A stretch of DNA of 64,000 nucleotides from Vibrio tasmaniensis (GTDB taxonomy: Bacteria > Pseudomonadota > Gammaproteobacteria > Enterobacterales > Vibrionaceae). The notes under the pieces are model-generated. The model worked only from the letters and a program-made list of their open reading frames with translations, did no database searches and was not told the DNA's origin. The translations under genes and the position numbers were made by a program. The DNA lies in assembly GCF_024347635.1 (NCBI RefSeq), contig NZ_AP025511.1, positions 1,426,001-1,490,000 of the forward strand, in the 5' to 3' direction. Shown here in pieces: positions 25,615 to 34,472 of this stretch. Numbering within the stretch: position 1 is the stretch's first letter; each line of letters starts with the position of its first letter.

Positions 25615-28293
25615 CGGCAACACCATATCTGCAGTGCCGTCTTCAAAACTGATATCTAGCTCAAAGCCCAGCTTCTGGGCTAGTGTCAACATCCCTCGGT
25701 TGGTCGGCATCGTCATGCCCGACATCTGCTTGGTCTGCTTTGTACGACAGTAGTCAATAACCTTAGTCATCAAAATGCGGCCTAATCCGACGCCTTTCAG
25801 ATCGGAACGTATCAGAATAGCGAACTCTGCATCGGTGTTCTCTGGGTTAATCAGCGCTCTCGATACGCCAATAATCGCGGGTACGCCTTGTTCCTTTCGA
25901 ACGACCACAAATGCAATTTCTCTATCAAAGTCAATCTGAGTAAAGTTAGCCAACGCCTCATGATTGAATTCACCCACATCACTAAAGAAACGCTTGTAAA
26001 GGTCTTCTTTGGATACACGATGAATAAAATCAGCATGAAGCGGCTCGTCTTCAGGAAGGATCGGGCGTAACAACACCTCAGTGCCGTCCTTAAGTACGAT
26101 ATTCTCTTCCAATTCGACTGGATAAGGGCGAATCGCAAGACGTTCTTGAGGATCGCCTTGGTATGCTTTCAAGATGATATCGGCATCTAATATCGTGAAC
26201 TTGTCACCATTGGCCAGTACTGGATGGATATCCAAATCATGTATTTCAGGGCAATCCACTACCATCTGAGATATACGCACCAACAATTCAGAGAGACCTT
26301 CAATATCAATCGGGTTAGGTAGTTTTTGCAGGCGAATCTTGCCACTTTTTATCGCCCGAATGATCAAGTAACGCGCCAGTGTCATATTGAGTGGTGGAAA
26401 GGCGGCAGCAGCATCAATGGATTCATCCCATTCTGAACCTCCTTGACCAAGTAAAATGATAGGACCAAAGGTTTCGTCCGTTGTCACTTTTACACGTAGT
26501 TCTTGCCCGCCGGCGAGTTTGGCCATTCCTTGAATTAACAAGCCATGAATATGCGCAGTAGGGAACGACAGTTGAGAGCGATCGAGAATCGCCTGAGCCG
26601 CATTCGCGACTTCATTGCTGTTTCTTAAATTAAGCATGACTCCTTGCACGTCCGATTTGTGTGCAATGTCTGGCGAGCGTAGTTTAACTGCGACTGGGTA
26701 ACCAATCGTTTCGGCAATATGTACCGCTTCACTTGGGTCAGAAGCTATCCAAGTTGGTAATACATCTAGGTTGAAGTGCTTGAAAAATTGGCTATTTTGA
26801 TGCGTATCAAGGCTAACTGTATCTTTATCCAGTAGTTGTCGTTCTATCCAACTTTTTGCATCGGCTAAGTCTTCAATATGGACTTTTTCTGCCGTGGTTG
26901 GCGTTTCCATTAACTGACGCTGGTTACGTCTGTACTCGACCAAGTGCATGAATGCGACCACTGAACTTTCAGGTGTTCGATACGTTGGAAAACCCGCTTC
27001 AGTAAACAACTTTCGTGCTGGCTTTGCTGTTAGCTCGCCAGACCAATTCGTTAGGATGTTAAAACGCTTGTGGCGAGGATGTTTTTTTATGGCATCAATA
27101 ATTCGCTCAGCTGTTTTAGCTGAATGTGCGATCGCAGAAGGGCTGTGCATGATAAGAATCGCATCCGCTTCATCACCATCAAGCAAGATGTTTATCGTAT
27201 CGATATAGCGTTGCTCACCTGCATCGCCCACAATATCGATTGGATTACTCTGAGACCAACTCAATGGCAAAACCTTATTGAGTTTCTCTAGCGTATCTTC
27301 AGAAAACTCGGCAAGCTTACCACCACGGTCAAAAAGGGTATCCACCGCCATGATCGCAGGGCCGCCGCCATTGGTCACAATAGCCAAGCGCTCTCCACGC
27401 AATGGCACTGAATGAGTCAGAGTCTCTACCGCTGCAAACAGTTCGTGTAAGTTCTTAACTCGTAGCATGCCGCTGCGTCGGATCGCTGAGTCATAGATAA
27501 TATCTAACGTATCGGCACCGCCAGTATGTAGCATTGCTGCCGCCCGGCCTTTAGCGGTTCGTCCGCCTTTCAACACCAGAATTCGTCTATTACGTGACGC
27601 TGCACGCGCAGCAGAGATAAAGCGCCTCGCATCTTTAATACTATCGACATAAAGCAATATTGCTTCGGTGTGAGAGTCGGTACTCAGATAATCCAACAGC
27701 TCCGAGAATTCGATGTCATTGCCATTACCTATCGAGATAAACGCCGAGAAGCCGATCTCTTTATCGTTCGCCCAATCTAAAATCGTGGTACACACTGCTG
27801 CGGATTGAGAAACAAAGGCAATTTTACCTGGCAGCGCCGTCACCGGAGAGAAAGAGGCATTCAAATTTAACCACGGAAGAATAACTCCCAAGCTATTGGA
27901 ACCAAGTACCCGGATATTGTTTGCTTTGGCTATTGCAATACATCTCTCATCAAACGTCTCACCATTATCACTTTGCTGTTGCATGTCGGAGGAGAGTACA
28001 ATGACAGAAGCGATGCCTTTCTTGGCTAACTCTTCAAAAATGGTCACATTGCGTGTCGCGTTGGTACACAGAATAGCAAGGTCAGGCACGATAGGCAGTG
28101 ACAGAATGTTTTTGTAAGAGAGCACGCCCGCCACAGAATCGTATTTTGGTGTTACCGGCATCACCGCACCTTTAAAATCCCCGTGTAACAAATTGTTCAT
28201 GACGATATATCCTGCACGCGTTTCTCGTTGAGAAGCACCAACAACAGCGATTGAACGGGGTTTAAGTAGGGGATCAAGATGATTCATAGACAT
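25606..28293 (-). CDS. patZ: Protein lysine acetyltransferase PatZ (acyl-CoA synthetase-like + GNAT)
   Basis: This 895-residue protein has a CoA-binding Rossmann domain (about 8-135, PRSIAVVGASQRETRAGY), a succinyl-CoA-ligase-like domain (about 150-290), a further ligase-like region, an ATP-grasp domain (about 490-700) and a C-terminal GNAT acetyltransferase (about 730-895, with GVGLGRILM as the acetyl-CoA loop). This is the PatZ/YfiQ/Pka architecture, which acetylates and inactivates acetyl-CoA synthetase and other enzymes. A CRP-like site lies about 100 bases upstream at 28395-28410, in line with CRP control of patZ known in E. coli. An inverted repeat GTAAGTT/AACTTAC at 28309-28328 lies just upstream of the start. 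Confidence 0.9.
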   Translation of the reverse strand: MSMNHLDPLLKPRSIAVVGASQRETRAGYIVMNNLLHGDFKGAVMPVTPKYDSVAGVLSYKNILSLPIVPDLAILCTNATRNVTIFEELAKKGIASVIVLSSDMQQQSDNGETFDERCIAIAKANNIRVLGSNSLGVILPWLNLNASFSPVTALPGKIAFVSQSAAVCTTILDWANDKEIGFSAFISIGNGNDIEFSELLDYLSTDSHTEAILLYVDSIKDARRFISAARAASRNRRILVLKGGRTAKGRAAAMLHTGGADTLDIIYDSAIRRSGMLRVKNLHELFAAVETLTHSVPLRGERLAIVTNGGGPAIMAVDTLFDRGGKLAEFSEDTLEKLNKVLPLSWSQSNPIDIVGDAGEQRYIDTINILLDGDEADAILIMHSPSAIAHSAKTAERIIDAIKKHPRHKRFNILTNWSGELTAKPARKLFTEAGFPTYRTPESSVVAFMHLVEYRRNQRQLMETPTTAEKVHIEDLADAKSWIERQLLDKDTVSLDTHQNSQFFKHFNLDVLPTWIASDPSEAVHIAETIGYPVAVKLRSPDIAHKSDVQGVMLNLRNSNEVANAAQAILDRSQLSFPTAHIHGLLIQGMAKLAGGQELRVKVTTDETFGPIILLGQGGSEWDESIDAAAAFPPLNMTLARYLIIRAIKSGKIRLQKLPNPIDIEGLSELLVRISQMVVDCPEIHDLDIHPVLANGDKFTILDADIILKAYQGDPQERLAIRPYPVELEENIVLKDGTEVLLRPILPEDEPLHADFIHRVSKEDLYKRFFSDVGEFNHEALANFTQIDFDREIAFVVVRKEQGVPAIIGVSRALINPENTDAEFAILIRSDLKGVGLGRILMTKVIDYCRTKQTKQMSGMTMPTNRGMLTLAQKLGFELDISFEDGTADMVLPLL

Positions 28294-28308
28294 ATCCTAG
28301 CAATGCAC

Positions 28309-28328
28309 GTAAGTTCATCGTAACTTAC
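28309..28328. promoter_or_regulatory. Inverted repeat next to the patZ start
   Basis: GTAAGTT-6-AACTTAC is a perfect 7-bp inverted repeat, 16 bases upstream of the patZ start codon. It could be an operator or a leader hairpin. Confidence 0.4.
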
Positions 28329-28394
28329 TTTTCACTCACGGGTTGATTGCAAATTCACCGAATTAAGATGAATAAGCAGACACTGCATAAAGTT

Positions 28395-28410
28395 TGTGAA
28401 ATAGGTCACC
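28395..28410. promoter_or_regulatory. CRP-like binding site between patZ and the SPOR lipoprotein gene
   Basis: TGTGA-AATAGG-TCACC matches the CRP consensus TGTGA-N6-TCACA at nine of ten core bases. It lies about 100 bases upstream of patZ and about 12 bases upstream of a TATAAT box at 28422-28427 that suits the lipoprotein gene. Confidence 0.6.
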
Positions 28411-28421
28411 CACTAATGGTG

Positions 28422-28427
28422 TATAAT
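28422..28427 (+). promoter_or_regulatory. -10 box TATAAT upstream of the SPOR lipoprotein gene
   Basis: A perfect TATAAT lies 79 bases before the ATG at 28507. No good -35 box is spaced 17 bases away, and the CRP-like site occupies that area, which would fit an activator-dependent promoter. Confidence 0.5.
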
Positions 28428-28506
28428 CTTAAAGTTAACTTGATTCTAAACCGACGTATCGGCATGATTTATAGTAGTAATTATTATTAAGGATATAGAG
28501 CTTTCC

Positions 28507-29070
28507 ATGAAAAAACTTGCAATTGTGACTTTGCCACTGCTCTTGGCTGCATGTGTATCTGACAACTACGTTACCAACGTAACGTCAGATAGTTATCAAG
28601 AAGAGTTCAAAACGGCTAAAGTTGAAGCTCCTGTTGTATCTCAATCTGAGCAAACTGCCGTTGTTGAAGAGAACGTGGTTAACGTTGTCAGAACCGCACC
28701 TGTAGAACAAAAAATCACTCACACGACTAGAGCTAAGCCGGTTGCGACAATCACAGCTCCAACCAAGAAGCAACAAGACATGAACCAGCGCTTTGGTTAC
28801 ACAGTTCAAGTTGTGGCTGTTGGCAGCCAAGCCAAAGTCGATTCTTTTGTGAAAATGCTACCAACGACTTCCCAGCCAATTTGGGAAAACTACAAAATGG
28901 TTAACGGTACCAAGTGGTTCACTGTACTTTACGGTGACTACGCGACACGCTTAGATGCTAAAAAGGCGATTTCCTCTCTGCCTACCAGCTTTCAAAACTT
29001 GAAGCCATTCGTAAAAAGCATTGATGACATCAAGAACTCTGAATACCCAACGCTTAACAAGTTAAACTAA
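28507..29070 (+). CDS. SPOR-domain lipoprotein
   Basis: This 187-residue protein has a lipoprotein signal peptide with lipobox LAAC (C16). A low-complexity linker (about 17-95) leads to a C-terminal SPOR domain (about 97-175, FGYTVQVVAVGSQAKVDSF and later VLYGDYATRLDAKKA). SPOR domains bind denuded septal peptidoglycan, so this is probably an outer-membrane or periplasmic protein recruited to the division site. The exact role is not known. Its own terminator follows at 29083-29112. Confidence 0.8.
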   Translation: MKKLAIVTLPLLLAACVSDNYVTNVTSDSYQEEFKTAKVEAPVVSQSEQTAVVEENVVNVVRTAPVEQKITHTTRAKPVATITAPTKKQQDMNQRFGYTVQVVAVGSQAKVDSFVKMLPTTSQPIWENYKMVNGTKWFTVLYGDYATRLDAKKAISSLPTSFQNLKPFVKSIDDIKNSEYPTLNKLN

Positions 29071-29082
29071 GTTTTAAATCAT

Positions 29083-29112
29083 AAAGAAGGAGCAAATGCT
29101 CCTTCTTTTGTT
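29083..29112 (+). terminator. Terminator of the SPOR lipoprotein gene
   Basis: AGAAGGAGCA pairs with TGCTCCTTCT around a two-base loop, followed by TTTTG. Confidence 0.88.
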
Positions 29113-29249
29113 TTATGACGGTTGGTTTTGTTTAATAGTTAATCGCTCACTCCTTAGATGACAACTTTAGCATTCAAAACACTGTACCTATTTCGACTTT
29201 TGTTTATCATTGAAGTCAGTATTCCTAGTTTCAAGGACCGAATTTACCC

Positions 29250-30245
29250 ATGAACACCACAAACATCCTTCTACTTTGCGGCGGTGGATCTTCAGAGCAT
29301 GAAGTGTCTATCGTTTCAGCCAATTATCTTTTTGAACAACTTAATAGCGTTGCAGATTTTAACGTTGTGAGAGTTGAAATTAAAAACGAAGGCTGGTGTC
29401 TTGATTCTGGTGAGTTGGTTTATCTTGATATTAACGATCAAACCTTACGTGGCGACAACTTAGCATCTAAAGTCGATTTCATTGTCCCTTGTATTCATGG
29501 TTTCCCTGGCGAAACAGGTGACATTCAATCACTGTTTGAAATGGCTAAAATTCCGTACCTAGGTTGTGGTTCTGAAGCAAGCAACAACAGCTTCAATAAA
29601 ATCACATCAAAACTTTGGTACGACGCTCTGGGTATCCCAAATACGCCGTATCTGTTCTTATCCGACAATACTGAACAAGCTCATGTGCAAGCGACACAAG
29701 CCTTTGAAAGTTGGGGGAAAGTGTTCGTCAAAGCGGCTCGTCAGGGTTCTTCCGTTGGCTGCTACCAAGTCAATCAAGTAGATGATTTAAGTGAAGCAAT
29801 CAACAAGGCATTTACCTTCTCTGATCAAGTACTTATTGAGAAATCAGTGGTGCCAAGAGAGCTAGAAGTTGCCGCTTATGAAATCGATGGCAAGCTACAG
29901 ATAAGTAAGCCAGGCGAGGTGATTGCACCGAATGGCGCATTTTACTCTTACGAAGAGAAGTACAGTGCAGACAGCCACTCAATTACTGAAGTTGAAGCAA
30001 CTAACTTAACCGATGAACAACGTGAATTGATTGCAGGCAGCGCCCGCAAGGTATTCACACAGATGAAGCTTCGTCACTTGTCTCGTATCGATTTCTTCCT
30101 AACACAAGACAATGAGATCTACCTGAACGAAGTGAATACCTTCCCAGGTATGACGCCAATTTCCATGTTCCCAAAAATGGTTGAACATGATGGCCACAAA
30201 TTCAGCCAGTTCTTAGAGAACTGCGTGAGAACGAGCCTTGCTTAG
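29250..30245 (+). CDS. ddl: D-alanine--D-alanine ligase
   Basis: This 331-residue ATP-grasp enzyme joins two D-alanines for the peptidoglycan pentapeptide. Motifs include GGGSSEHEVSIVSA near residue 11, CIHGFPGETGDIQSLFE, ARQGSSVGCYQV in the ATP-grasp core and the metal-binding end FLTQDNEIYLNEVNTFPGMTPIS. It stands apart from the mur/fts cluster where ddlB normally lies, so it is a DdlA-type second ligase or the only copy; the sequence alone does not tell. From memory V. cholerae has a ligase at the matching chromosome 2 position (VCA0572). Confidence 0.93.
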   Translation: MNTTNILLLCGGGSSEHEVSIVSANYLFEQLNSVADFNVVRVEIKNEGWCLDSGELVYLDINDQTLRGDNLASKVDFIVPCIHGFPGETGDIQSLFEMAKIPYLGCGSEASNNSFNKITSKLWYDALGIPNTPYLFLSDNTEQAHVQATQAFESWGKVFVKAARQGSSVGCYQVNQVDDLSEAINKAFTFSDQVLIEKSVVPRELEVAAYEIDGKLQISKPGEVIAPNGAFYSYEEKYSADSHSITEVEATNLTDEQRELIAGSARKVFTQMKLRHLSRIDFFLTQDNEIYLNEVNTFPGMTPISMFPKMVEHDGHKFSQFLENCVRTSLA

Positions 30246-30280
30246 TTTATCCAGTTTTAAATAACTCATTAGATAGCATA

Positions 30281-30314
30281 ATAGCGCCTTGAGCTTACCT
30301 GCCAAGGCGCTATT
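30281..30314 (+). terminator. Hairpin after ddl
   Basis: ATAGCGCCTTG pairs with CAAGGCGCTAT, 35 bases past the ddl stop; the T run is short (TTTG). Confidence 0.7.
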
Positions 30315-30387
30315 TGTATGTAAGTCGGAAGCTTTTCGTTTTTCAAGTCAGTTGTTTGATTGACCAAGTCGTTTATTACAATCTACC

Positions 30388-30430
30388 TATAAAAAACCTG
30401 CCTATAAAAAACTGCAGATAAACAAGCCGC
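30388..30430. repeat. Short tandem repeat downstream of the recombinase gene
   Basis: On the plus strand CCTATAAAAAACCTG is followed by CCTATAAAAAACTGC, two near-identical 15-base units, about 20 bases past the recombinase stop codon. Confidence 0.5.
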
Positions 30431-30450
30431 CTCTGAACAAGGCCATCAGC

Positions 30451-31434
30451 TTATTGCCAAGGGATTAGTGCTTTAAACTTCATCTTCTCACTCTCAGATG
30501 TACCCGAATAACCCACATATTGCGCAGGCATTGCAGGGCTGAGCCAACGACCAAAATCTTGGATTTCTCTCACCTTAAGGCCTTGTTTCGACAGTTCTTG
30601 TGCAGCACCTACACGAATCGAATTCCCGGAGAAGTGGTGGTTGTCAGCCAATTGAAGTAAGTCACTTGCTCTTCTCAATATTCTGTAGATCGACGAATCA
30701 TCTAAAGGTTGCAGACTGATATTTTCATGTTTATCTATCGCACGAAACACAGGCAACTCGTCTTGTGTTCCAGTAAACGAAAACCAACGTTCAAGTGCGG
30801 CGCTTGCTACTCGCGATAGCCTATACACTGAATCTTTTATTGTAATCTGGTAATCATTCTCAACGCTCTCGACATTATCCATCAACAACGTCTTTAGTTC
30901 TGATCGCTTTAAAGCACACTCGAACATCACATTATAAATCGCGATATCTCGGATCTCTTTTAAGCTCGATTTCTCATGGGAAAGTAACGTGTTTAACTCT
31001 GTGAGGTGTGTGGATGTCATGGCATTGGTTTGTTTCGCATCACCAGCCATCCTGGCTTGCAAGTGGAGCAGGGTAAAGCGAACTTGCCTATGCTTGATTG
31101 GGTTGGCAAAGCTCAACACAGTATGTAACAAGCTAAGTGTTGCAGTGTAACGTTTCAAAGACGCAAATTTTCTTTCACTGGATTCAGTCTCAAGAAAACG
31201 CCGAACAGCAGTAATCGATGCAGGAAGTGTGTTGATACGATTTTTAGTACAGTACGCATGGTAGCGATTCCAGTCACTGTAGATACCCAATAAGGAGTTT
31301 CGAGAGTACTGATATCCTGTTAACTCATCTATAATTTCAATTGTCGCGTGGCTGTTTAATTTTTCAACAAATGAATTAATTGTCACAGAGTCGGTTAAAA
31401 TCGGGACTTTTTTTCTCAAATTACCGTACCTCAA
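30451..31434 (-). CDS. Tyrosine recombinase/integrase family protein
   Basis: This 327-residue protein has an N-terminal SAM-like DNA-binding domain (about 20-120) and a C-terminal catalytic domain (about 140-315). Likely catalytic residues are R177 (CALKRSEL), R274 (NSIRVGAA, in the place of HxxR), W297 (FGRWLSP, in the place of the late His/Trp) and a tyrosine at 306 or 309 (AQYVGYSG). The first His of HxxR is missing in the usual place, as in some Cre-like relatives. No tRNA or att repeat lies next to it, and its base composition resembles that of the housekeeping neighbours, so it may be a resident recombinase rather than a recent phage integrase. What it recombines is unknown. Confidence 0.75.
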   Translation of the reverse strand: MRYGNLRKKVPILTDSVTINSFVEKLNSHATIEIIDELTGYQYSRNSLLGIYSDWNRYHAYCTKNRINTLPASITAVRRFLETESSERKFASLKRYTATLSLLHTVLSFANPIKHRQVRFTLLHLQARMAGDAKQTNAMTSTHLTELNTLLSHEKSSLKEIRDIAIYNVMFECALKRSELKTLLMDNVESVENDYQITIKDSVYRLSRVASAALERWFSFTGTQDELPVFRAIDKHENISLQPLDDSSIYRILRRASDLLQLADNHHFSGNSIRVGAAQELSKQGLKVREIQDFGRWLSPAMPAQYVGYSGTSESEKMKFKALIPWQ

Positions 31435-31513
31435 CAGGTGTTTTTACCATATTATGCTTGATATCATTAGAAGTATACTTATGATTAACGTAATGAAAAC
31501 AAAACGATGATCA

Positions 31514-31891
31514 ATGGATATGGCGAATTCAGTTTACCGAGGCGTTCCTCTACAATCAGCGGATGCAAACAACACCGTTTGGCGTGCCAAGCTAAAAAAC
31601 AACATTATTCAAGGCAATTTACCTGCTGTGAAAAAGAGTATTGATTGGTGGATTGATACTGCGACCCTTATTGACCCGAAAGAGTTTACAGCGTTAAACA
31701 GGTCGAGGGCGTCTGGTGGCGGCTTAACTGAAAACTTCCATGGTTACCAAATTAAAAATGATACCGGTGAGCCTAACGCTTGGTATTGCATGTTTAACGG
31801 GCGCCTAATTAAAGGTGGCAAGATTGCAATCCAGCGTCATATAGAGGCTTTCTTACTCGCAAAACAAAAAGCAGCACAGCAAAAGAAGTAA
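31514..31891 (+). CDS. Conserved hypothetical protein (DUF3319-like)
   Basis: This 125-residue soluble protein starts MDMANSVYRGVPL, contains a tryptophan-rich IDWWIDT segment and ends in a lysine/glutamine-rich helix. It looks like the Vibrio DUF3319 family from memory; the function is unknown. It precedes yciH by four bases on plus, so the two are probably co-transcribed and perhaps functionally linked to translation. Confidence 0.65.
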   Translation: MDMANSVYRGVPLQSADANNTVWRAKLKNNIIQGNLPAVKKSIDWWIDTATLIDPKEFTALNRSRASGGGLTENFHGYQIKNDTGEPNAWYCMFNGRLIKGGKIAIQRHIEAFLLAKQKAAQQKK

Positions 31892-31895
31892 AATT

Positions 31896-32207
31896 ATGAG
31901 CCTAGTATATTCAACTGAAACAGGTCGTATTAAACCTGAAGAAGAGAAAGTCCAGCGCCCTAAAGGTGATGGTATTGTTCGAATCCAAAAAGAAACCAAA
32001 GGCCGTAAAGGCAAAGGCGTTTCTATCGTAACAGGCTTAGACCTAGATGACGCACCATTAAAGTTAATGGCGGCAGAACTAAAAAAAGTGTGCGGCTGTG
32101 GCGGCTCAGTAAAAGATGGCAACATCGAGATTCAAGGCGACGCTCGTGACAAGCTCAAAGCGCATCTTGAAAAGAAAGGCTACAAAGTTAAATTTGCTGG
32201 CGGTTAA
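31896..32207 (+). CDS. yciH: SUI1/eIF1-family protein YciH
   Basis: This 103-residue protein is close to E. coli YciH in length. It carries the SUI1 core RKGKGVSIVTGLDLDD, then LAAELKKVCGCGGSVKDGNIEIQGD split by the usual beta-hairpin, and the final KKGYKVKFAGG. SUI1 proteins bind near the ribosomal P site and influence start-codon selection. In V. cholerae the homologue (VCA0570, from memory) is next to the UPF0181 gene; here almost 7.7 kb of accessory DNA separates the two. Confidence 0.92.
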   Translation: MSLVYSTETGRIKPEEEKVQRPKGDGIVRIQKETKGRKGKGVSIVTGLDLDDAPLKLMAAELKKVCGCGGSVKDGNIEIQGDARDKLKAHLEKKGYKVKFAGG

Positions 32208-32999
32208 GCTCTAACTAATGCCAGGGGTAAAATCGAAGATTATTATCACTGGTTATTAGGTATTTTATGGTAAATAGCCACTATGGTTAAATACACAGTA
32301 GAATTCAGAGAGTACAGATACGAAATAAAGGCAGGGCATCACACAAAGATACCTGCCTTATAAATACCGAATTCTGGGTTTCGTCAAGGTACGTGAGTGA
32401 GTGGCGTACAAGTCATATAAGCTATTATATTTAATATATTTTATCTCAAGTGGATTGACGCGCTAAAATTCATGAACCAAAATTTAGTTCATGAACTTAT
32501 GAATGGCTGTATGAATATCAACCAAAACTGTCTATTCAACTTCATGAGCTTCACGAATACTATACGTGAGATATGACACAACTAAACTGAACCTACTTTA
32601 CTCAAAACTCGAACAATTACTTACCATTTAACGCCAGTTGTGATCGATTAATGTGCCTAAATAGTTAGTGTGTATAAGCTATAGTACAGCAACTATTCAA
32701 TCCCGAGAACACAAAGAGCGAATTTTGAATCAATAGCGACTTTGAACTCCGTTTTCTGACAAAACTTTAGCCTGCAAAATCTAGCAATAGTTCCCTCGAG
32801 TTTACTAATTCGAATTCACAACTAAAACAAGTAAACTTAACTATAGTAGTATCTTCATATATCCCTAGTTACGCTGATACAACTTTAGTGTTAGCGCTCA
32901 CATTTCAAAAAAAGATAGCTATAAAATACCTGTATTTAATTATGTAATTCCATTTATAATTGTTCATTATCTAATTGTTATATAAGGATTTATGTAGAT
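32208..32999. other. AT-rich non-coding stretch at the left edge of the accessory block
   Basis: No gene is seen in 792 bases. A hairpin AAGGCAGG (32328-32335) / CCTGCCTT (32352-32359) may end the yciH transcript but lacks a T run. TTCATGAAC occurs twice within 30 bases near 32470-32500, making a repeated palindromic core. AT content rises markedly from about 32400. The promoter of the ATPase-HNH pair must lie before 33000. Confidence 0.45.
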
Positions 33000-34472
33000 A
33001 TGTCTAATGACTTCATTTGCTTTGTTGGTAGTAGCATCCCTGATTTTACACAAAGATGCAAAAACTCTTTTTTCTTGAAAAATAACTCGTGGGATGACTA
33101 TTCGTATCGTACGACCTACGAGTTATACTTTATAGGTGAAGATAAAAGTTATCAAATAATAGGACATGTTAAAGTCGCAAAGAAAGGTCTTACTGAAGGC
33201 GAGCGTCCATTACAAAATGGTAAGCTTGAAGCTTTGGACGGAAATTACTTTTCTTTAGGGCAAGATAAAGAGTTCTATACAAATCTAAGAAGCTTATCTA
33301 CAAACTATGGTAGTCTATTTCTATCAAGTTTAAATGATATTTCATTCAACTATAAATTATGGGTAGAGAACTACAGTGAATCAGCTTTAATTATTTCATT
33401 GATGCGAGATGTCACAGCATTAGATGTCGTCAGTTTCAATCTTGTATTTAATGGTAAAAACGATAAATTAAGCTATACCGTCAAATTCACCTATGATAAT
33501 GAGGAAATTGATTTTTCTGTAAATCATAACGATAATATATATCGCAATTCAAATATCCATTCGTTAATAGGGAATAATGGTGTTGGTAAAACAACAATTT
33601 TAAAAGAGCTTGTAAATAAAATTGCTCACAATGATTTTACTTGTCACCTTTGTATTCCAGAGTTATCTGATGTTTTAAATCAAGAATTAGAAATACCATA
33701 TATAGATAGAGTTATATATGCAAGCTTTTCTGCATTTGATAATAACTTGCCTTCTATACCAAAAGGTTATAAGTATGATTACTTAGGGTTGCACAATGAT
33801 TCAGGTAGTTTTAAAGGTCCAGCAGATCTTCGAGATGAGTTTAAGTCTGCATTCGAGAAATTGATAGAAAGGTCAGATCAAAAGTATTTATCTGAAGTAT
33901 TCGAGCCTCTATGTAAAGTTGAGTATTTATATGAGCATGTAAATAACATTCAGACTAACTTTAGTAACATTGATGAAATCATTTCTATCTATAATGAGTT
34001 AAGTTCTGGTCACCGTATAGTAATTCATACTTTAGTATTATTAATGAATAAACTTCGTCAAGGTATGATTACACTGTTCGATGAACCAGAAACTCATCTT
34101 CATCCACCTTTGTTAGGTGCTTTCCTCCAATCATTGCAAGTCATATGTAACACTCACAATGGAATGATCATATTTGCAACACATTCTCCAATTATCCTTC
34201 AAGAGATTTTGTCTTCTAATGTCTATGTTCTCCGCCGCGTAGATAACGAAGCTATATTTGATCGTCCTCATATAACTACATACGGTCAAAACGTTTCTAA
34301 GCTTACACGAACCGCCTTCGGCTACCAGAAGGTCGGTTTTCATAAAACTATTAGTGATTTAGTAGCATCTGAAGATATTACAAAGGAAAATATTGATGAG
34401 ATAGACACTATCGGTTCTGAAGCTAGAAAACTGGCATGGACGCAGTTATATAGGAATGAAGATGATAAATAA
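33000..34472 (+). CDS. ABC/SMC-like ATPase of a two-gene ATPase-HNH module (Septu-like PtuA)
   Basis: This 490-residue protein has a complete ABC-type ATPase core: Walker A GNNGVGKT (191-198), signature LSSG (334-337), Walker B ITLFDEPE (357-364) and H-loop H395 (FATHSP). This layout is that of overcoming-lysogenization-defect-like and PtuA-like defence ATPases. Unusually about 190 residues precede the Walker A, forming an extra N-terminal domain of unknown fold, whereas PtuA proteins that I know of have the P-loop near the N-terminus. The HNH gene overlaps the end by 17 bases. Codon use is strongly AT-rich compared with flanking genes, consistent with transfer. The name Septu is a comparison, not an identification. 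Confidence 0.8.
   Translation: MSNDFICFVGSSIPDFTQRCKNSFFLKNNSWDDYSYRTTYELYFIGEDKSYQIIGHVKVAKKGLTEGERPLQNGKLEALDGNYFSLGQDKEFYTNLRSLSTNYGSLFLSSLNDISFNYKLWVENYSESALIISLMRDVTALDVVSFNLVFNGKNDKLSYTVKFTYDNEEIDFSVNHNDNIYRNSNIHSLIGNNGVGKTTILKELVNKIAHNDFTCHLCIPELSDVLNQELEIPYIDRVIYASFSAFDNNLPSIPKGYKYDYLGLHNDSGSFKGPADLRDEFKSAFEKLIERSDQKYLSEVFEPLCKVEYLYEHVNNIQTNFSNIDEIISIYNELSSGHRIVIHTLVLLMNKLRQGMITLFDEPETHLHPPLLGAFLQSLQVICNTHNGMIIFATHSPIILQEILSSNVYVLRRVDNEAIFDRPHITTYGQNVSKLTRTAFGYQKVGFHKTISDLVASEDITKENIDEIDTIGSEARKLAWTQLYRNEDDK

Noticed and set aside
32208..32999. A retron or reverse transcriptase upstream of the ATPase-HNH pair, as in retron-associated Septu
   Set aside because: No open frame of that size or RT motif exists in this stretch.
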